Positions 43,714 through 52,332 are shown, numbered from the stretch's first letter. The stretch: DNA of 64,000 nt from JAHHTP01 sp964587555 (GCA_964587555.1 CAZPLR010000007.1:1-64000), one strand, 5' to 3'. The notes: generated by a model not told the origin, from the sequence alone. A program made the numbers and translations.

Positions 43714-45030
43714 ATGCTGCGTAAAATCATTGAGATCGATAAAGAGAGATGCACCGCTTATGCCTGCGCAGACTTTCATGACCGGTTTATAAAAGATCGG
43801 ATCACGCTGATCGGCTGTCCGAAGCTTGATATGGTTTCCTATGCGGAAAAGCTGAGCGAGATCATCCGGGATAACGAGATCAAGAGCGTGACGGTGGTAT
43901 GTATGGAGGTGCCTTGCTGCGGCGGCTTGACCAATGCGGTTAAAGCGGCGCAGCAGCAGAGCGGAAAGATGAGCCCGCGGCAGGTTTGTTCCATATCCAC
44001 CGATGGGAATATTCTGGAGGATGAAAACGCCCTCAGGCAAGAAGGATACGGTGAACGGAAAATGGAATGTGTTCGGCAGGATTATAATTATATGCCAAAA
44101 ACGGTGAATCCGCGCAAGGCGGCGGTGATCGGCTGTGGTTTTGTCGGCTCGGCGGCGGCGTTTTCGCTGATGGAAAGCGGGCTTTTTACCGAGCTTGTGC
44201 TGATCGACGCGGATAAACGCAAGGCGGAGGGCGAGGCGATGGACATCAGCCACGGCGCGCCGTTTTCCCGCCCGATGAACATTTTTGCGGGGGAGTATGA
44301 CGACATTGCCGACGCCTCTATCGCCGTTTTGACGGCGGGAGCAAATCAAAAGCCGAACGAGAGCAGGTTACAGCTGGTGCAAAAAAACACCGCCATCCTG
44401 CGCAGCATTGCCAAAGAGCTAAAGCAGGTGGATTTTGGCGGGATATTACTGGTGGTTGCAAACCCGGTGGATATCCTGACCTACGAGGCGGTGAAGGAAA
44501 CCGGTTTTCCGGCGAACCGGGTTTTAGGCTCCGGCACTGTGCTGGATACGGCGCGGCTGAAGTATGAGCTGGGACAGGAGCTTCTGGTAGACAGCCGCAG
44601 CGTACACGCCTTTATCGTCGGCGAACACGGCGACAGCGAGATCGCAGTCTTTTCCAGCGCGAATGTTTCCGGTATACCGATTAGCGATTTCTGCCGGATG
44701 CGCGGGAAAACGCCGCATATCGGCGAGATTGCCGCCCGGGTCAAAAACAGTGCCTACGAGATCATCTCCCGCAAGCAGGTGACAAACTACGGCATCGCCG
44801 CAGCGGTACGGCGCATCTGTACAGCGATCGTGCGGGACGAAAAATCGATCCTGCCGGTATCGAGCTTCATGCGCGGCGGCTTCGGCATTGATGATATTGC
44901 GCTGAGTATGCCGGCGATCGTTGGCACGGACGGTGTGGAGAAGCTGGTTCCGCTTTCTTTAAATGAGAGCGAGCTTACCGCGCTGCGGGAAAGCGCCGCG
45001 CTGTTGAAGGAGATTGCGGGACAGATATAA
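43714..45030 (+). CDS. ldh: Lactate dehydrogenase fused to a remnant of an Fe-S protein
   Basis: A 438-residue frame. The first ~115 residues match the ends of a clostridial ferredoxin-type protein: MLRKIIEIDKERC, then FHDRFIKDRITLIGCPKLD and MEVPCCGGL. The expected middle with the two [4Fe-4S] clusters is missing, apparently by in-frame deletion. The rest is a complete NAD-dependent L-lactate dehydrogenase: AVIGCGFVGSAAAF, ANPVDILTY and the catalytic histidine in GEHGDSE. The dehydrogenase has no good ribosome binding site of its own, while AAGGAAGGA precedes 43714, so the fusion is probably what is translated. The enzyme interconverts pyruvate and lactate. Confidence 0.8.
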   Translation: MLRKIIEIDKERCTAYACADFHDRFIKDRITLIGCPKLDMVSYAEKLSEIIRDNEIKSVTVVCMEVPCCGGLTNAVKAAQQQSGKMSPRQVCSISTDGNILEDENALRQEGYGERKMECVRQDYNYMPKTVNPRKAAVIGCGFVGSAAAFSLMESGLFTELVLIDADKRKAEGEAMDISHGAPFSRPMNIFAGEYDDIADASIAVLTAGANQKPNESRLQLVQKNTAILRSIAKELKQVDFGGILLVVANPVDILTYEAVKETGFPANRVLGSGTVLDTARLKYELGQELLVDSRSVHAFIVGEHGDSEIAVFSSANVSGIPISDFCRMRGKTPHIGEIAARVKNSAYEIISRKQVTNYGIAAAVRRICTAIVRDEKSILPVSSFMRGGFGIDDIALSMPAIVGTDGVEKLVPLSLNESELTALRESAALLKEIAGQI

Positions 45031-45054
45031 AGCGCTGAAAAGCGGGAATGAAAA

Positions 45055-45321
45055 ATGCGGATCACAACGCCCGCAAAGGAGCAGCAAACGCTTTTTGGGC
45101 GCGTTGATCGGATTGGTGCGGACAATGGATCAATCCGGTGAGGATAAAGAAGGGATTGCCCTGATCGTTCAGGCGCTTGCGGCGTTCGATACGCCAAGAC
45201 TGTCCGCGCCGGAGAAAGGGTCAGGGAGAAAAAGCGCGCGCTCGCGCCGGACGTCTGCTTCGGCTGGTGTTTATGGTCGGGGAGTATCTCGCCCCGCAGG
45301 ATGTGGAGGTTTTGTTAACAT
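45055..45321 (+). pseudogene. Decayed ORF with at least two frameshifts
   Basis: Protein-like segments run through different frames in order: MRITTPAKEQQTL, then LGALIGLVRTMDQSGEDKEG and ALIVQALAAFDTP, then VREKKRALAPD, then LVFMVGEYLAPQDVEVLLT ending at TAA 45321. The T- and G-runs near 45093-45100 are one break point. It resembles a small cysteine-bearing protein I associate with clostridial hydroxylamine reductase/ferredoxin loci, but that link is weak. Not expressed as an intact protein. Confidence 0.45.
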
Positions 45322-45334
45322 AAGGGAAAACCAC

Positions 45335-45363
45335 TTGTCAAAAGGCTGGATTCCGTGTATAAT
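45335..45363 (+). promoter_or_regulatory. Promoter of trxA
   Basis: TTGTCA (45335-45340), 17 bases, TATAAT (45358-45363), 52 bases before the start codon. Confidence 0.82.
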
Positions 45364-45414
45364 AAAGATGTCGGCAGATACCGACAGGGAATAAACGAAA
45401 GGAGATATTTTATC

Positions 45415-45726
45415 ATGGCTGTGATTACCATAACAAAAGAGAATTTTGAAGAAGAGGTTGAGCGTGCGGACAAGCCGGTGCTTTTAGACTTCTGGGCAAG
45501 CTGGTGCGGCCCGTGCCGTATGCTTTCCCCGGTGGTGGATGAGATCGCTGAGGAGGAAACGGATATCAAGGTTGGCAAGGTCAACGTCGATGAGCAGCGC
45601 GAGCTGGCGGAGAAGTTTCATGTGATGAGCATCCCGACCCTTGTGGTGATGAAAGACGGAAAGATCACCAATCAATCGGTCGGCGTGATCCCGAAGGACG
45701 ATATTCTCGACCTGATTGAAGGATGA
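45415..45726 (+). CDS. trxA: Thioredoxin
   Basis: A 103-residue thioredoxin with active site WCGPC in DFWASWCGPCRM and the cis-proline in MSIPTLVVMKDG. It reduces protein disulfides in the cytosol. The start at 45415 follows AAAGGAGA; the frame is open upstream to 45355, across the promoter. Monocistronic with its own promoter and terminator. No thioredoxin reductase is in the window. Confidence 0.95.
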   Translation: MAVITITKENFEEEVERADKPVLLDFWASWCGPCRMLSPVVDEIAEEETDIKVGKVNVDEQRELAEKFHVMSIPTLVVMKDGKITNQSVGVIPKDDILDLIEG

Positions 45727-45775
45727 GCAAAAGGCAGTTCATTTTTGTTTTCTGCTCCCAAATGTCTGAAAATGC

Positions 45776-45814
45776 AAATCCGCCGCGCATTGAAATTGCG
45801 CGGCGGATTTTTTT
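45776..45814 (+). terminator. Bidirectional terminator between trxA and the small minus-strand gene
   Basis: A perfect 14-base-pair stem (45776-45789 with 45797-45810) with TTTTTTT on the plus side. On the minus strand the end is AAATCC...GGATTTGCATTTT, a weaker but usable tail. Confidence 0.9.
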
Positions 45815-45822
45815 CTGGCGGA

Positions 45823-45918
45823 TTACTGCCACCAATCGGGCAGAAGCTCGTTTAATAATACAATCCTGCGCGGAGAATCAGAGAGCATAACCTCGCTTTT
45901 TGCAGCATTACATTTCAT
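45823..45918 (-). CDS. Small 31-residue peptide of unknown function
   Basis: Begins MKCNAAKSEVML and ends LLNELLPDWWQ. A perfect minus-strand promoter (46010-46038) puts the transcript start near 46003. This is the first ATG in its frame downstream of that point, and a terminator lies just past the stop, so the unit is self-contained (about 230 bases). The Shine-Dalgarno is weak (AAAGGG about 14 bases upstream, GGA nearer). The double tryptophan recalls some peptide pheromones and leader peptides, but no receptor, processing gene or tryptophan gene is adjacent. It could also be a structured RNA. Confidence 0.45.
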   Translation of the reverse strand: MKCNAAKSEVMLSDSPRRIVLLNELLPDWWQ

Positions 45919-46009
45919 ATATCCGTGTTTTCCCTTTCTCTTAGCAAAAATACGTTCCCCCGTTTTCCTAGATTGGAATAGGATTGTGCGAAAGATTTTC
46001 CTTAGCTCC

Positions 46010-46038
46010 ATTATAAAGTGCCTGTCAGGGATTGTCAA
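46010..46038 (-). promoter_or_regulatory. Consensus promoter of the small minus-strand transcript
   Basis: Minus-strand TTGACA (46033-46038), 17 bases, TATAAT (46010-46015): a perfect match with nothing on that strand except the 31-residue ORF. Confidence 0.85.
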
Positions 46039-46108
46039 GGAAAATGTGCGTCGGTATGAACCAATTTTCCAGAAAATTACCGGGGACGGAAAGATTTCTT
46101 ACAAATAC

Positions 46109-46137
46109 TTGACAGAACCAGCGATATTGAGTAAAAT
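46109..46137 (+). promoter_or_regulatory. Promoter of the glycosyltransferase gene
   Basis: TTGACA (46109-46114), 17 bases, TAAAAT (46132-46137). The leader is about 115 bases; no riboswitch was recognised in it. Confidence 0.8.
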
Positions 46138-46259
46138 AAGAGAAACTGCAGACGTGTGGAGATGCAGCCAAAAAAACGATGAAAATGCTGAAATGACGAC
46201 GATCCTGCTTAACATCTCTTTCGTGTTGGGCGGGATGCCGGAAAGGAATGACCGTAAGT

Positions 46260-47294
46260 ATGAAAGTATTACTCTATATCGGCGATTTAAAGCTTGTATC
46301 GAAAAGCGGCGTCGGCGAGGCTGTGCGGCATCAAAAACAAATGATGGATCGGCTTGGAATCCCATACACCACCAATCCGAAAGAGGATTATGACATTGTT
46401 CATATCAACACGATTTTCCCGCGTTCCCTGTATATGAGCCATAAGGCGCACAGACAGAAAAAAGCGGTGCTTTATTATGCGCACTCCACAATGGAGGATT
46501 TTTCCCACTCGTTCAAAGGCTCTGACTTTTTTGCACCGCTGTTTAAGCGCTGGATCACCCACTGCTATAACACCGCTGATGTTTTGGCAACGCCGACCGA
46601 ATATTCTAAGAATTTACTCAAAACCTATTCTTTGAAGCCTCCGATCTACGATCTCTCTAACGGGATTGACAGCGACTTCTTTGCGCCAAACGAGCGGGCA
46701 CGCGCACGCTTTCGGCAGAAATACGAGATACCTCCCCGGCAAAAGGTAGTCATCTCGGTCGGACATTATATCGAACGCAAAGGCATTACCGACTTCATCG
46801 AAATCGCTCGGCGGCTGCCGCAGTATGAGTTTTACTGGTTTGGCTACACAAACCTGAATCTTGTGCCGGGCGAAATACGCAAGGCGATTACCACTGCGCC
46901 GGACAACCTGCATTTTCCGGGCTATGTCGGCAGAGAGGAGCTGCGCGACGCTTACTGCGGAAGCGATCTGTTCCTGTTTTTGACCCATGAGGAAACCGAG
47001 GGCATTGTGCTGTTGGAGGCGCTGGCCTGCGGCGTTCCGGTGGTGGTCAGGGATATCCCGATTTATCGGGATTTTCTTACCGACGGCGTAAACGCTTATA
47101 AAGGAACGGATAACGATACCTTCGTGCGTCTCGTCAAGGGTGTGCTGAGCGGAGAGCTTCCGCATACCGGTGGTCAAGGACGAAGCACCGCCTGCACCCG
47201 CGATATTTACGCAGTCGGACAAAAGCTGCTGGAAATCTATCAAACGGCGCTGTGTCCGCAGTCATGTGAAGAACCTGCGCACCCGCTTCCATAA
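46260..47294 (+). CDS. GT4 glycosyltransferase, LafB/alpha-galactosylglucosyldiacylglycerol synthase-like
   Basis: A 344-residue GT-B fold enzyme. It resembles the LafB/CpoA group that adds a second sugar to monoglucosyl-diacylglycerol: SKSGVGEAVRHQ, TNPKEDYDIVHINT, YYAHSTMEDFSHSFKGSDFFAPLFKRW, SVGHYIERKGITDF, and the donor-site EETEGIVLLEALACGVPVVVRDIP. It would act at the inner membrane face on glycolipids used as lipoteichoic-acid anchors. ATG 46260 is 12 bases after AAAGGA; the in-frame ATG at 46248 overlaps that site. No LafA-type partner is in the window. Confidence 0.8.
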   Translation: MKVLLYIGDLKLVSKSGVGEAVRHQKQMMDRLGIPYTTNPKEDYDIVHINTIFPRSLYMSHKAHRQKKAVLYYAHSTMEDFSHSFKGSDFFAPLFKRWITHCYNTADVLATPTEYSKNLLKTYSLKPPIYDLSNGIDSDFFAPNERARARFRQKYEIPPRQKVVISVGHYIERKGITDFIEIARRLPQYEFYWFGYTNLNLVPGEIRKAITTAPDNLHFPGYVGREELRDAYCGSDLFLFLTHEETEGIVLLEALACGVPVVVRDIPIYRDFLTDGVNAYKGTDNDTFVRLVKGVLSGELPHTGGQGRSTACTRDIYAVGQKLLEIYQTALCPQSCEEPAHPLP

Positions 47295-47443
47295 GCGGCA
47301 TGGATTCGCTTATTGTGCGATATCGCTTCCCCCTCCTTGATCCGTTTTGCTGTTGTACTGCATTGTTTTTTTCTGCGGATCATGCGTTTTTTGTGAAAGC
47401 CAAAAAATATACCTTTTTAGTCTAATTTATTCCCCTAAACCTA

Positions 47444-47472
47444 TTGACAGCATAGGATATTGGTGATATAAT
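47444..47472 (+). promoter_or_regulatory. Consensus promoter of nifS-nifU
   Basis: TTGACA (47444-47449), 17 bases, TATAAT (47467-47472), 62 bases before nifS. Confidence 0.9.
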
Positions 47473-47534
47473 GAAACCAAAGGCAGCGGATGGAAATTGC
47501 TGGCCGCTGTTTTTTCCATAGAAAGGATGAGAAT

Positions 47535-48722
47535 ATGTATATATACGCAGATAATGCTGCGACGACAAAAATGAGCGAAACGGCGATCAAAGCGCAGTTT
47601 GACTGCATCAAAGAGCATTATGGCAATCCGTCGAGCCTGCATTCGGTTGGACAGGACGCCAAAGAGGTTTTGGAGGACGCGCGCAGCAGGATAGCGAAGC
47701 TGTTAAACGCCAAGCCGAATGAGATTTATTTTGTTTCCGGCGGCAGCGAAGCGGACAATCAGGCGATCGTTTCCGCAGCGGCTTTTGGAGCGCGCAAGGG
47801 AAAAAAGCATATCATCTCCAGCAAGTTTGAGCATCACGCCGTACTGCACACTCTGAAGAAGCTGGAAAAGCAGGGATATGAAGTCACCTATCTGGACGTA
47901 TATGAGAACGGGATTGTAAAGCTTGCGGATTTGGAACAGGCGATCCGTCCGGATACGGCGCTTGTGACCATCATGTACGCCAACAATGAGATCGGGACGA
48001 TCCAGCCGGTCGCCGAAATTGGCGCTTTATGCCGTAAAAAAGGTGTGCTTTTCCACACCGACGCAGTGCAGGCGGCGGGGCATGTGGCGATCGACGTGGT
48101 CAAGGAGAATATTGACATGCTGTCTATTTCGGCGCATAAATTCCATGGCCCGAAAGGCATCGGCGCGCTGTATGTCAGAAAGGGCATTCCGCTTACGAAT
48201 TTGATCGAGGGCGGCGCGCAGGAGCGCGGTAAACGCGCGGGAACAGAGGACATTCCGGCGATCGCTGCCATGGCGGCGGCATTTGAGGAAGCAGATGAGA
48301 AAATGGCGGAAAATACCGAGAAAACCGCGGCGCTGCGGGATATTTTGATCGCCGGTTTAAGTGAGATTCCGCATTCTGTCCTAAATGGCGATAGAGAAAA
48401 GCGTCTGCCGGGCACGGTCAACTTCTGCTTTGAGGGCATTGAGGGAGAATCGCTTTTGCTGCTGCTGGACGATAAGGGAATCGCCGCTTCCAGCGGTTCG
48501 GCATGCACTTCCGGCTCGTTGGATCCGAGCCATGTGCTGCTTGCAATCGGCAGGCCGCATGAGGTTGCGCACGGATCGCTGCGGCTTTCGATCACAGAGC
48601 AGAACACACCGGAGGAAATGGAATATATTGTAAAATCGGTCAAAGAGGTCGTCAGCTACCTGCGCGATATTTCTCCGGTCTGGGAGGCGCTGGAAAACGG
48701 CGTCAAATCGCACGTTATCTAA
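47535..48722 (+). CDS. nifS: Cysteine desulfurase NifS
   Basis: A 395-residue PLP enzyme that takes sulfur from cysteine for Fe-S cluster assembly. DNAATTKMSE starts the protein, the PLP lysine lies in SISAHKFHGPKG, and the persulfide cysteine in SSGSACTSGSLDPSHVL. ATG 47535 follows AGAAAGGA. It is co-transcribed with the scaffold gene 18 bases downstream. Confidence 0.95.
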   Translation: MYIYADNAATTKMSETAIKAQFDCIKEHYGNPSSLHSVGQDAKEVLEDARSRIAKLLNAKPNEIYFVSGGSEADNQAIVSAAAFGARKGKKHIISSKFEHHAVLHTLKKLEKQGYEVTYLDVYENGIVKLADLEQAIRPDTALVTIMYANNEIGTIQPVAEIGALCRKKGVLFHTDAVQAAGHVAIDVVKENIDMLSISAHKFHGPKGIGALYVRKGIPLTNLIEGGAQERGKRAGTEDIPAIAAMAAAFEEADEKMAENTEKTAALRDILIAGLSEIPHSVLNGDREKRLPGTVNFCFEGIEGESLLLLLDDKGIAASSGSACTSGSLDPSHVLLAIGRPHEVAHGSLRLSITEQNTPEEMEYIVKSVKEVVSYLRDISPVWEALENGVKSHVI

Positions 48723-48740
48723 GGAAGGAAAGGGATTATT

Positions 48741-49187
48741 ATGTTATACAGTGAAAAGGTCATGGATCATCTGCGCAATCCGCGCAACTTGGGGAAGATG
48801 GAGAACGCCGACGGTATCGGCGAGGTCGGCAATGCGAAATGCGGCGATATCATGAAGATGTATATCAAAGTGGATAACGGCATCATCACCGATGTGAAGT
48901 TCAATACCTTTGGCTGCGGCTCTGCAATCGCGACCAGCTCGATGGCAACCGAGATGATTAAGGGCAAGCCGATCGCGGAGGCGCTGCAGCTTTCGAATAA
49001 AGCGGTCGTTGAGGCGCTCGACGGCCTGCCGACGCACAAAATCCATTGCAGCGTTCTGGCTGAGGAAGCGGTCAAGGCGGCTGTCAAGGATTACTACGAT
49101 AAAAACGGCATCGCCTACAACGAAAAGCTGTTCGGAAATATCAATTGCGTCTGCTGTCATGATTCTGAGCAGGCAAAGGAGTTATGA
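48741..49187 (+). CDS. nifU: Fe-S scaffold protein NifU/IscU
   Basis: A 148-residue scaffold with the three cluster cysteines in KCGD, FGCGSAIATSS and HCSVLAEEA. It receives sulfur from NifS and builds clusters needed here by proteins such as AsrC and MtaB. Its tail carries two more cysteines (NCVCCHD) beyond the standard core. Confidence 0.95.
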   Translation: MLYSEKVMDHLRNPRNLGKMENADGIGEVGNAKCGDIMKMYIKVDNGIITDVKFNTFGCGSAIATSSMATEMIKGKPIAEALQLSNKAVVEALDGLPTHKIHCSVLAEEAVKAAVKDYYDKNGIAYNEKLFGNINCVCCHDSEQAKEL

Positions 49188-49210
49188 TTTTTGGCTCCCG
49201 GAAGCTTTTT

Positions 49211-49255
49211 TGCCCGAAAATGTCTTTTGTAAAAGCATTTTCGGGCATTTTTATT
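49211..49255 (+). terminator. Terminator of nifS-nifU
   Basis: A perfect 12-base-pair stem TGCCCGAAAATG/CATTTTCGGGCA with a 13-base loop and TTTTTATTT after it. Confidence 0.9.
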
Positions 49256-49279
49256 TCATACGGCAAGTAGATTTCCCGC

Positions 49280-49308
49280 TTGTTTTTTTCTTTGAGGAAT
49301 GTTATACT
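49280..49308 (+). promoter_or_regulatory. Promoter of the esterase gene
   Basis: TTGTTT (49280-49285), 17 bases, TATACT (49303-49308) with a TG extension. Confidence 0.65.
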
Positions 49309-49347
49309 ACTAAGCATAAAAAGCTGCCATAAAAGGAGGATTTTAGA

Positions 49348-50136
49348 ATGGCGATTGGGGAAATGGAGTTTTACTCCAAGCAGCTTCGGCGGGACGTGGA
49401 TTTTCGGTTTGTCCTGCCGGGTGATCGTGCGGAAAATATGTATCCGGAGTACTATGAGCGTCCGGCAAAGACCTTGTACCTGCTGCATGGCTACACCAAA
49501 AATAATATCGAATGGCTGACCTGTTCGAATATCGCGACGCTCGCAATGCGGTACAATTATGCGGTAATCATGCCGAACGGAGAGAATGCGTTTTATCTCG
49601 ACGGCGCGCCGAGCGGCAGAAGCTACAACACCTTTGTTGGACAAGAGCTTGTCGCGTACACAAGGAAGCTGTTCGGCTTATCGGACAAAAGGGAGGACAC
49701 CTTTGTCGCCGGAGAATCGATGGGCGGTTTTGGCGCGATCATGGTGGGGTTATCTCACAGCGATACTTTCAGCAGGATCGCGGCTTTCTCACCTGCGATG
49801 ATCCAGCATCAGGTTGCGGAGATGAAAACGGATTTTGATGATTTTGTCGGGGACTACGCCTCCTTTGCGCTCAACTTCGGCGCACCGGAGCAGGTGCTGC
49901 AAAGCCGGAATAATCCGGAAAAGCTGCTGCTTGATTTACAGCGCGGACAAAAGACGATCCCGCAGATTTTCCTTTGCTGCGGGCAGGAGGATGAGCTGCT
50001 TGCGGTTAACCGCGATTTTGACGCATTTTTGTCGGCGCATGGTCTGCCGCATCAATATTATGAGGGACATGGCAAGCATGACTTTGATTATTGGAATCAA
50101 TATGTGCCGAAAGCGGTCAAATGGATGATCGAATGA
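49348..50136 (+). CDS. Alpha/beta-hydrolase esterase (EstA/esterase D-like)
   Basis: A 262-residue esterase. The nucleophile serine lies in FVAGESMGGFGA, the oxyanion region in YLLHGYTKNN, and the catalytic histidine in GKHDFDYWN near the C-terminus. No signal peptide. Similar enzymes hydrolyse short-chain acyl esters such as tributyrin or acetylated sugars. Ribosome binding site AAAGGAGG. Confidence 0.85.
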   Translation: MAIGEMEFYSKQLRRDVDFRFVLPGDRAENMYPEYYERPAKTLYLLHGYTKNNIEWLTCSNIATLAMRYNYAVIMPNGENAFYLDGAPSGRSYNTFVGQELVAYTRKLFGLSDKREDTFVAGESMGGFGAIMVGLSHSDTFSRIAAFSPAMIQHQVAEMKTDFDDFVGDYASFALNFGAPEQVLQSRNNPEKLLLDLQRGQKTIPQIFLCCGQEDELLAVNRDFDAFLSAHGLPHQYYEGHGKHDFDYWNQYVPKAVKWMIE

Positions 50137-50213
50137 TATGTGCGGCATATGAGCGTCAGATCGATGCCGGACGACGTCAGGAAATCATTTGCGATACTTG
50201 ATTACAATTGGCT

Positions 50214-50264
50214 AAAAAAACGGCAGATGGGAGGAGAAAATCTTTCCATCCGCCGTTTTTTTTT
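50214..50264 (+). terminator. Terminator of the esterase gene
   Basis: An imperfect stem built on CGGC-GATGG/CCATC-GCCG, flanked by seven A and nine T. Confidence 0.85.
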
Positions 50265-50305
50265 GTTTTCTTTTTGAAAAAACAATACGGAACGCATTTA
50301 GGGGA

Positions 50306-50334
50306 TTGAAAAAGAGCGGCTAATGTGATACAAT
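50306..50334 (+). promoter_or_regulatory. Promoter of the pseudokinase gene
   Basis: TTGAAA (50306-50311), 17 bases, TACAAT (50329-50334), leaving a leader of about 90 bases. Confidence 0.72.
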
Positions 50335-50431
50335 AAAAGCGTATATATAAATGGGAAAGAACAAACGTAGCAATGTTTTAGAAAGAAACGTTTTTGTCAG
50401 CGGAGTTTATCAAAAACAAGGGGTATTGTAA

Positions 50432-52255
50432 ATGCAGACCAGATGTATGAATTGTATGCACGCAACAGAACAGACGCAAGGACTATGTCCCCATTGCGGC
50501 AAACCGCTGCAGGTCAGTAATGAGCCGCCGGCGCTTGATGTTTCCGCCGTGCTGCACAAACGCTACCTGATCGGCGCGGTTTTAAACGCGGGCGGTGAGG
50601 GGTATACCTATGCGGCGTATGATATGTTTGAGGATAAACCGGTTCATATTCGGGAATTTTTCCCAAACGGAATTGTAAACCGTGCGGATGACGGGCTGAC
50701 CATGCAGGTTGATCCGGCGGATCAGCCGGAATGTTTGGAGTGGATCTCCAAATTCATCGCGCTGTATCAAAAGCTAAAATCAATGGGAAGCACCAACTGT
50801 ATTGTGCCGTGCCGCGACATCTTTGATGAGAACGATACCGTTTACGCGGTGATCGCGGCTGTTTCCCAAAAGCGTACCCTGCAGCAGTATTTAAACGATT
50901 ATTTCAATGAGTTGTCCTGGAAGCAGGCAGAGTTTTTATTTATCCCGCTGTTATACGGGCTTTCGGGGCTGAATACTGCCGGTATTGTCCACTGCGGGCT
51001 TTGCCCGGATAACCTTGTGGTCGATGAAAAGGGCAGGGTCAAGATCATCAATTTTACCATCCCGCAGGCACGCTGTGTCGGCTCGCAGATGCGGCATGAG
51101 CTGTACGCCGGATATTCTGCGCCGGAGCAGTATGTTGCGGATGGCGCGATCGGCGAATGGACCGACGTTTATGCGTTTTGCGCCATCCTTTATCGCGCGC
51201 TGACTGGAGCGGTCGTACCAAAAGGCAATTCCCGCGCAGTGTCCGATACATTAGTCCCGTTAAGAGAGTTGAATCCGGATATTTCCCCGACTGTCGCCAA
51301 AGCGATCCTGTTGGGGCTGCATCCGGATCCGGCAAAGCGTCCGAAAACCTTTAAGGAGCTTTTGCATCATTTATATAACGAGCTTCCGGAGGAGCGGGTC
51401 GCTAAGGATCCGGAGGATGCGAAGGCGAAAACCATTGTGATTCCGTCGGTCGGGAAGGATGTGAAATCGCCGGAAAAGAAGGAGCGCAGGTTTGTAAAGG
51501 AGCGCAGAAGCTATGAAACGAAGAAGAAGCCGAAGGTTCCGGTCGCGCTGCTTGTGCTGCTGATTGCGCTGCCGGTTGCGTTGGCGCTGTTTGGCTTTGT
51601 TTATGCGCTGCTTTTGGGCGGAAACGATACGCCGTCGGAAAACATCAGCTATGCTTCGGGCGTCACGCCGCTTTCGTCGACGGACAGCCAAAGCGAGTCG
51701 GAGCCGTCCGATCCGTCAGGTACCGATTCGTCTGATGAAACCTCCGCCGGAATCGAGGTGGAGAACTTCATTGGACAGTTCTATGACGATATTGAGAATA
51801 ATGCCGTTTATTCTTCGCTGTACCATTTTTCGGCGATCTACCAGTACAACGATACGGTGGAAAAGGGAAAGATTATCAAACAGAGCATCGAGGAAGGCAC
51901 AATTGTTCCAAAGGGAGAAGATATCGAGTTTACCGTCAGCAAGGGCAGCCAGTACTTTACGGTGCCGTCGATGACGGACGGTCTGGGCAGACGCCGTACA
52001 GTCAAGGATTATGTCGCTGAATTGGACGCCGCCGGTATTGTTTATGTCATCGAGGACAAGGAAACCTCTGAATATCAAAGCGGCAAGGTCGCCGATCTTT
52101 CGGTCAAAGAGGGAACGAAGATCGATCTGGAGAACCCGATCAAGATCACGGTCTATCGGGCGACGGAGCCTCAGCTGAATCCGGACGATGTATTCGGCAG
52201 CTCCTCCGAATCCTCTGAGGAGGAAAGTTCGGAAACGATCTTGGGCGGCGAGTAA
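50432..52255 (+). CDS. Zinc-ribbon/PASTA membrane pseudokinase
   Basis: A 607-residue protein. A zinc ribbon (C5, C8, C19, C22) opens it. The kinase domain (about 45-315) has lost its chemistry: the VAIK lysine is R74 (VHIREFFP), HRD is HCG (187-189), and DFG is NFT (207-209). N194 and the APE motif (230-232) remain. A single membrane helix near 371-393 follows, then a serine-rich linker and two PASTA-like extracellular repeats (about 435-515 and 518-585). PASTA kinases normally sense peptidoglycan; this one probably senses or scaffolds without phosphorylating. Monocistronic, not beside cell-wall genes. Confidence 0.82.
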   Translation: MQTRCMNCMHATEQTQGLCPHCGKPLQVSNEPPALDVSAVLHKRYLIGAVLNAGGEGYTYAAYDMFEDKPVHIREFFPNGIVNRADDGLTMQVDPADQPECLEWISKFIALYQKLKSMGSTNCIVPCRDIFDENDTVYAVIAAVSQKRTLQQYLNDYFNELSWKQAEFLFIPLLYGLSGLNTAGIVHCGLCPDNLVVDEKGRVKIINFTIPQARCVGSQMRHELYAGYSAPEQYVADGAIGEWTDVYAFCAILYRALTGAVVPKGNSRAVSDTLVPLRELNPDISPTVAKAILLGLHPDPAKRPKTFKELLHHLYNELPEERVAKDPEDAKAKTIVIPSVGKDVKSPEKKERRFVKERRSYETKKKPKVPVALLVLLIALPVALALFGFVYALLLGGNDTPSENISYASGVTPLSSTDSQSESEPSDPSGTDSSDETSAGIEVENFIGQFYDDIENNAVYSSLYHFSAIYQYNDTVEKGKIIKQSIEEGTIVPKGEDIEFTVSKGSQYFTVPSMTDGLGRRRTVKDYVAELDAAGIVYVIEDKETSEYQSGKVADLSVKEGTKIDLENPIKITVYRATEPQLNPDDVFGSSSESSEEESSETILGGE

Positions 52256-52267
52256 AATAAAAAGCGT

Positions 52268-52310
52268 AAAAAAGCGGGCATACCCTAAGCAAGACGGTGT
52301 GCCCCTTTTT
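52268..52310 (+). terminator. Terminator before hemB
   Basis: A nine-base-pair stem with one G-T pair, GGGCATACC/GGTGTGCCC, flanked by an A-run and TTTTT. It lies just upstream of the hemB ribosome binding site, so some read-through into hemB is possible. Confidence 0.72.
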
Positions 52311-52332
52311 CAAAGGAAAGGATCGAGATCAA

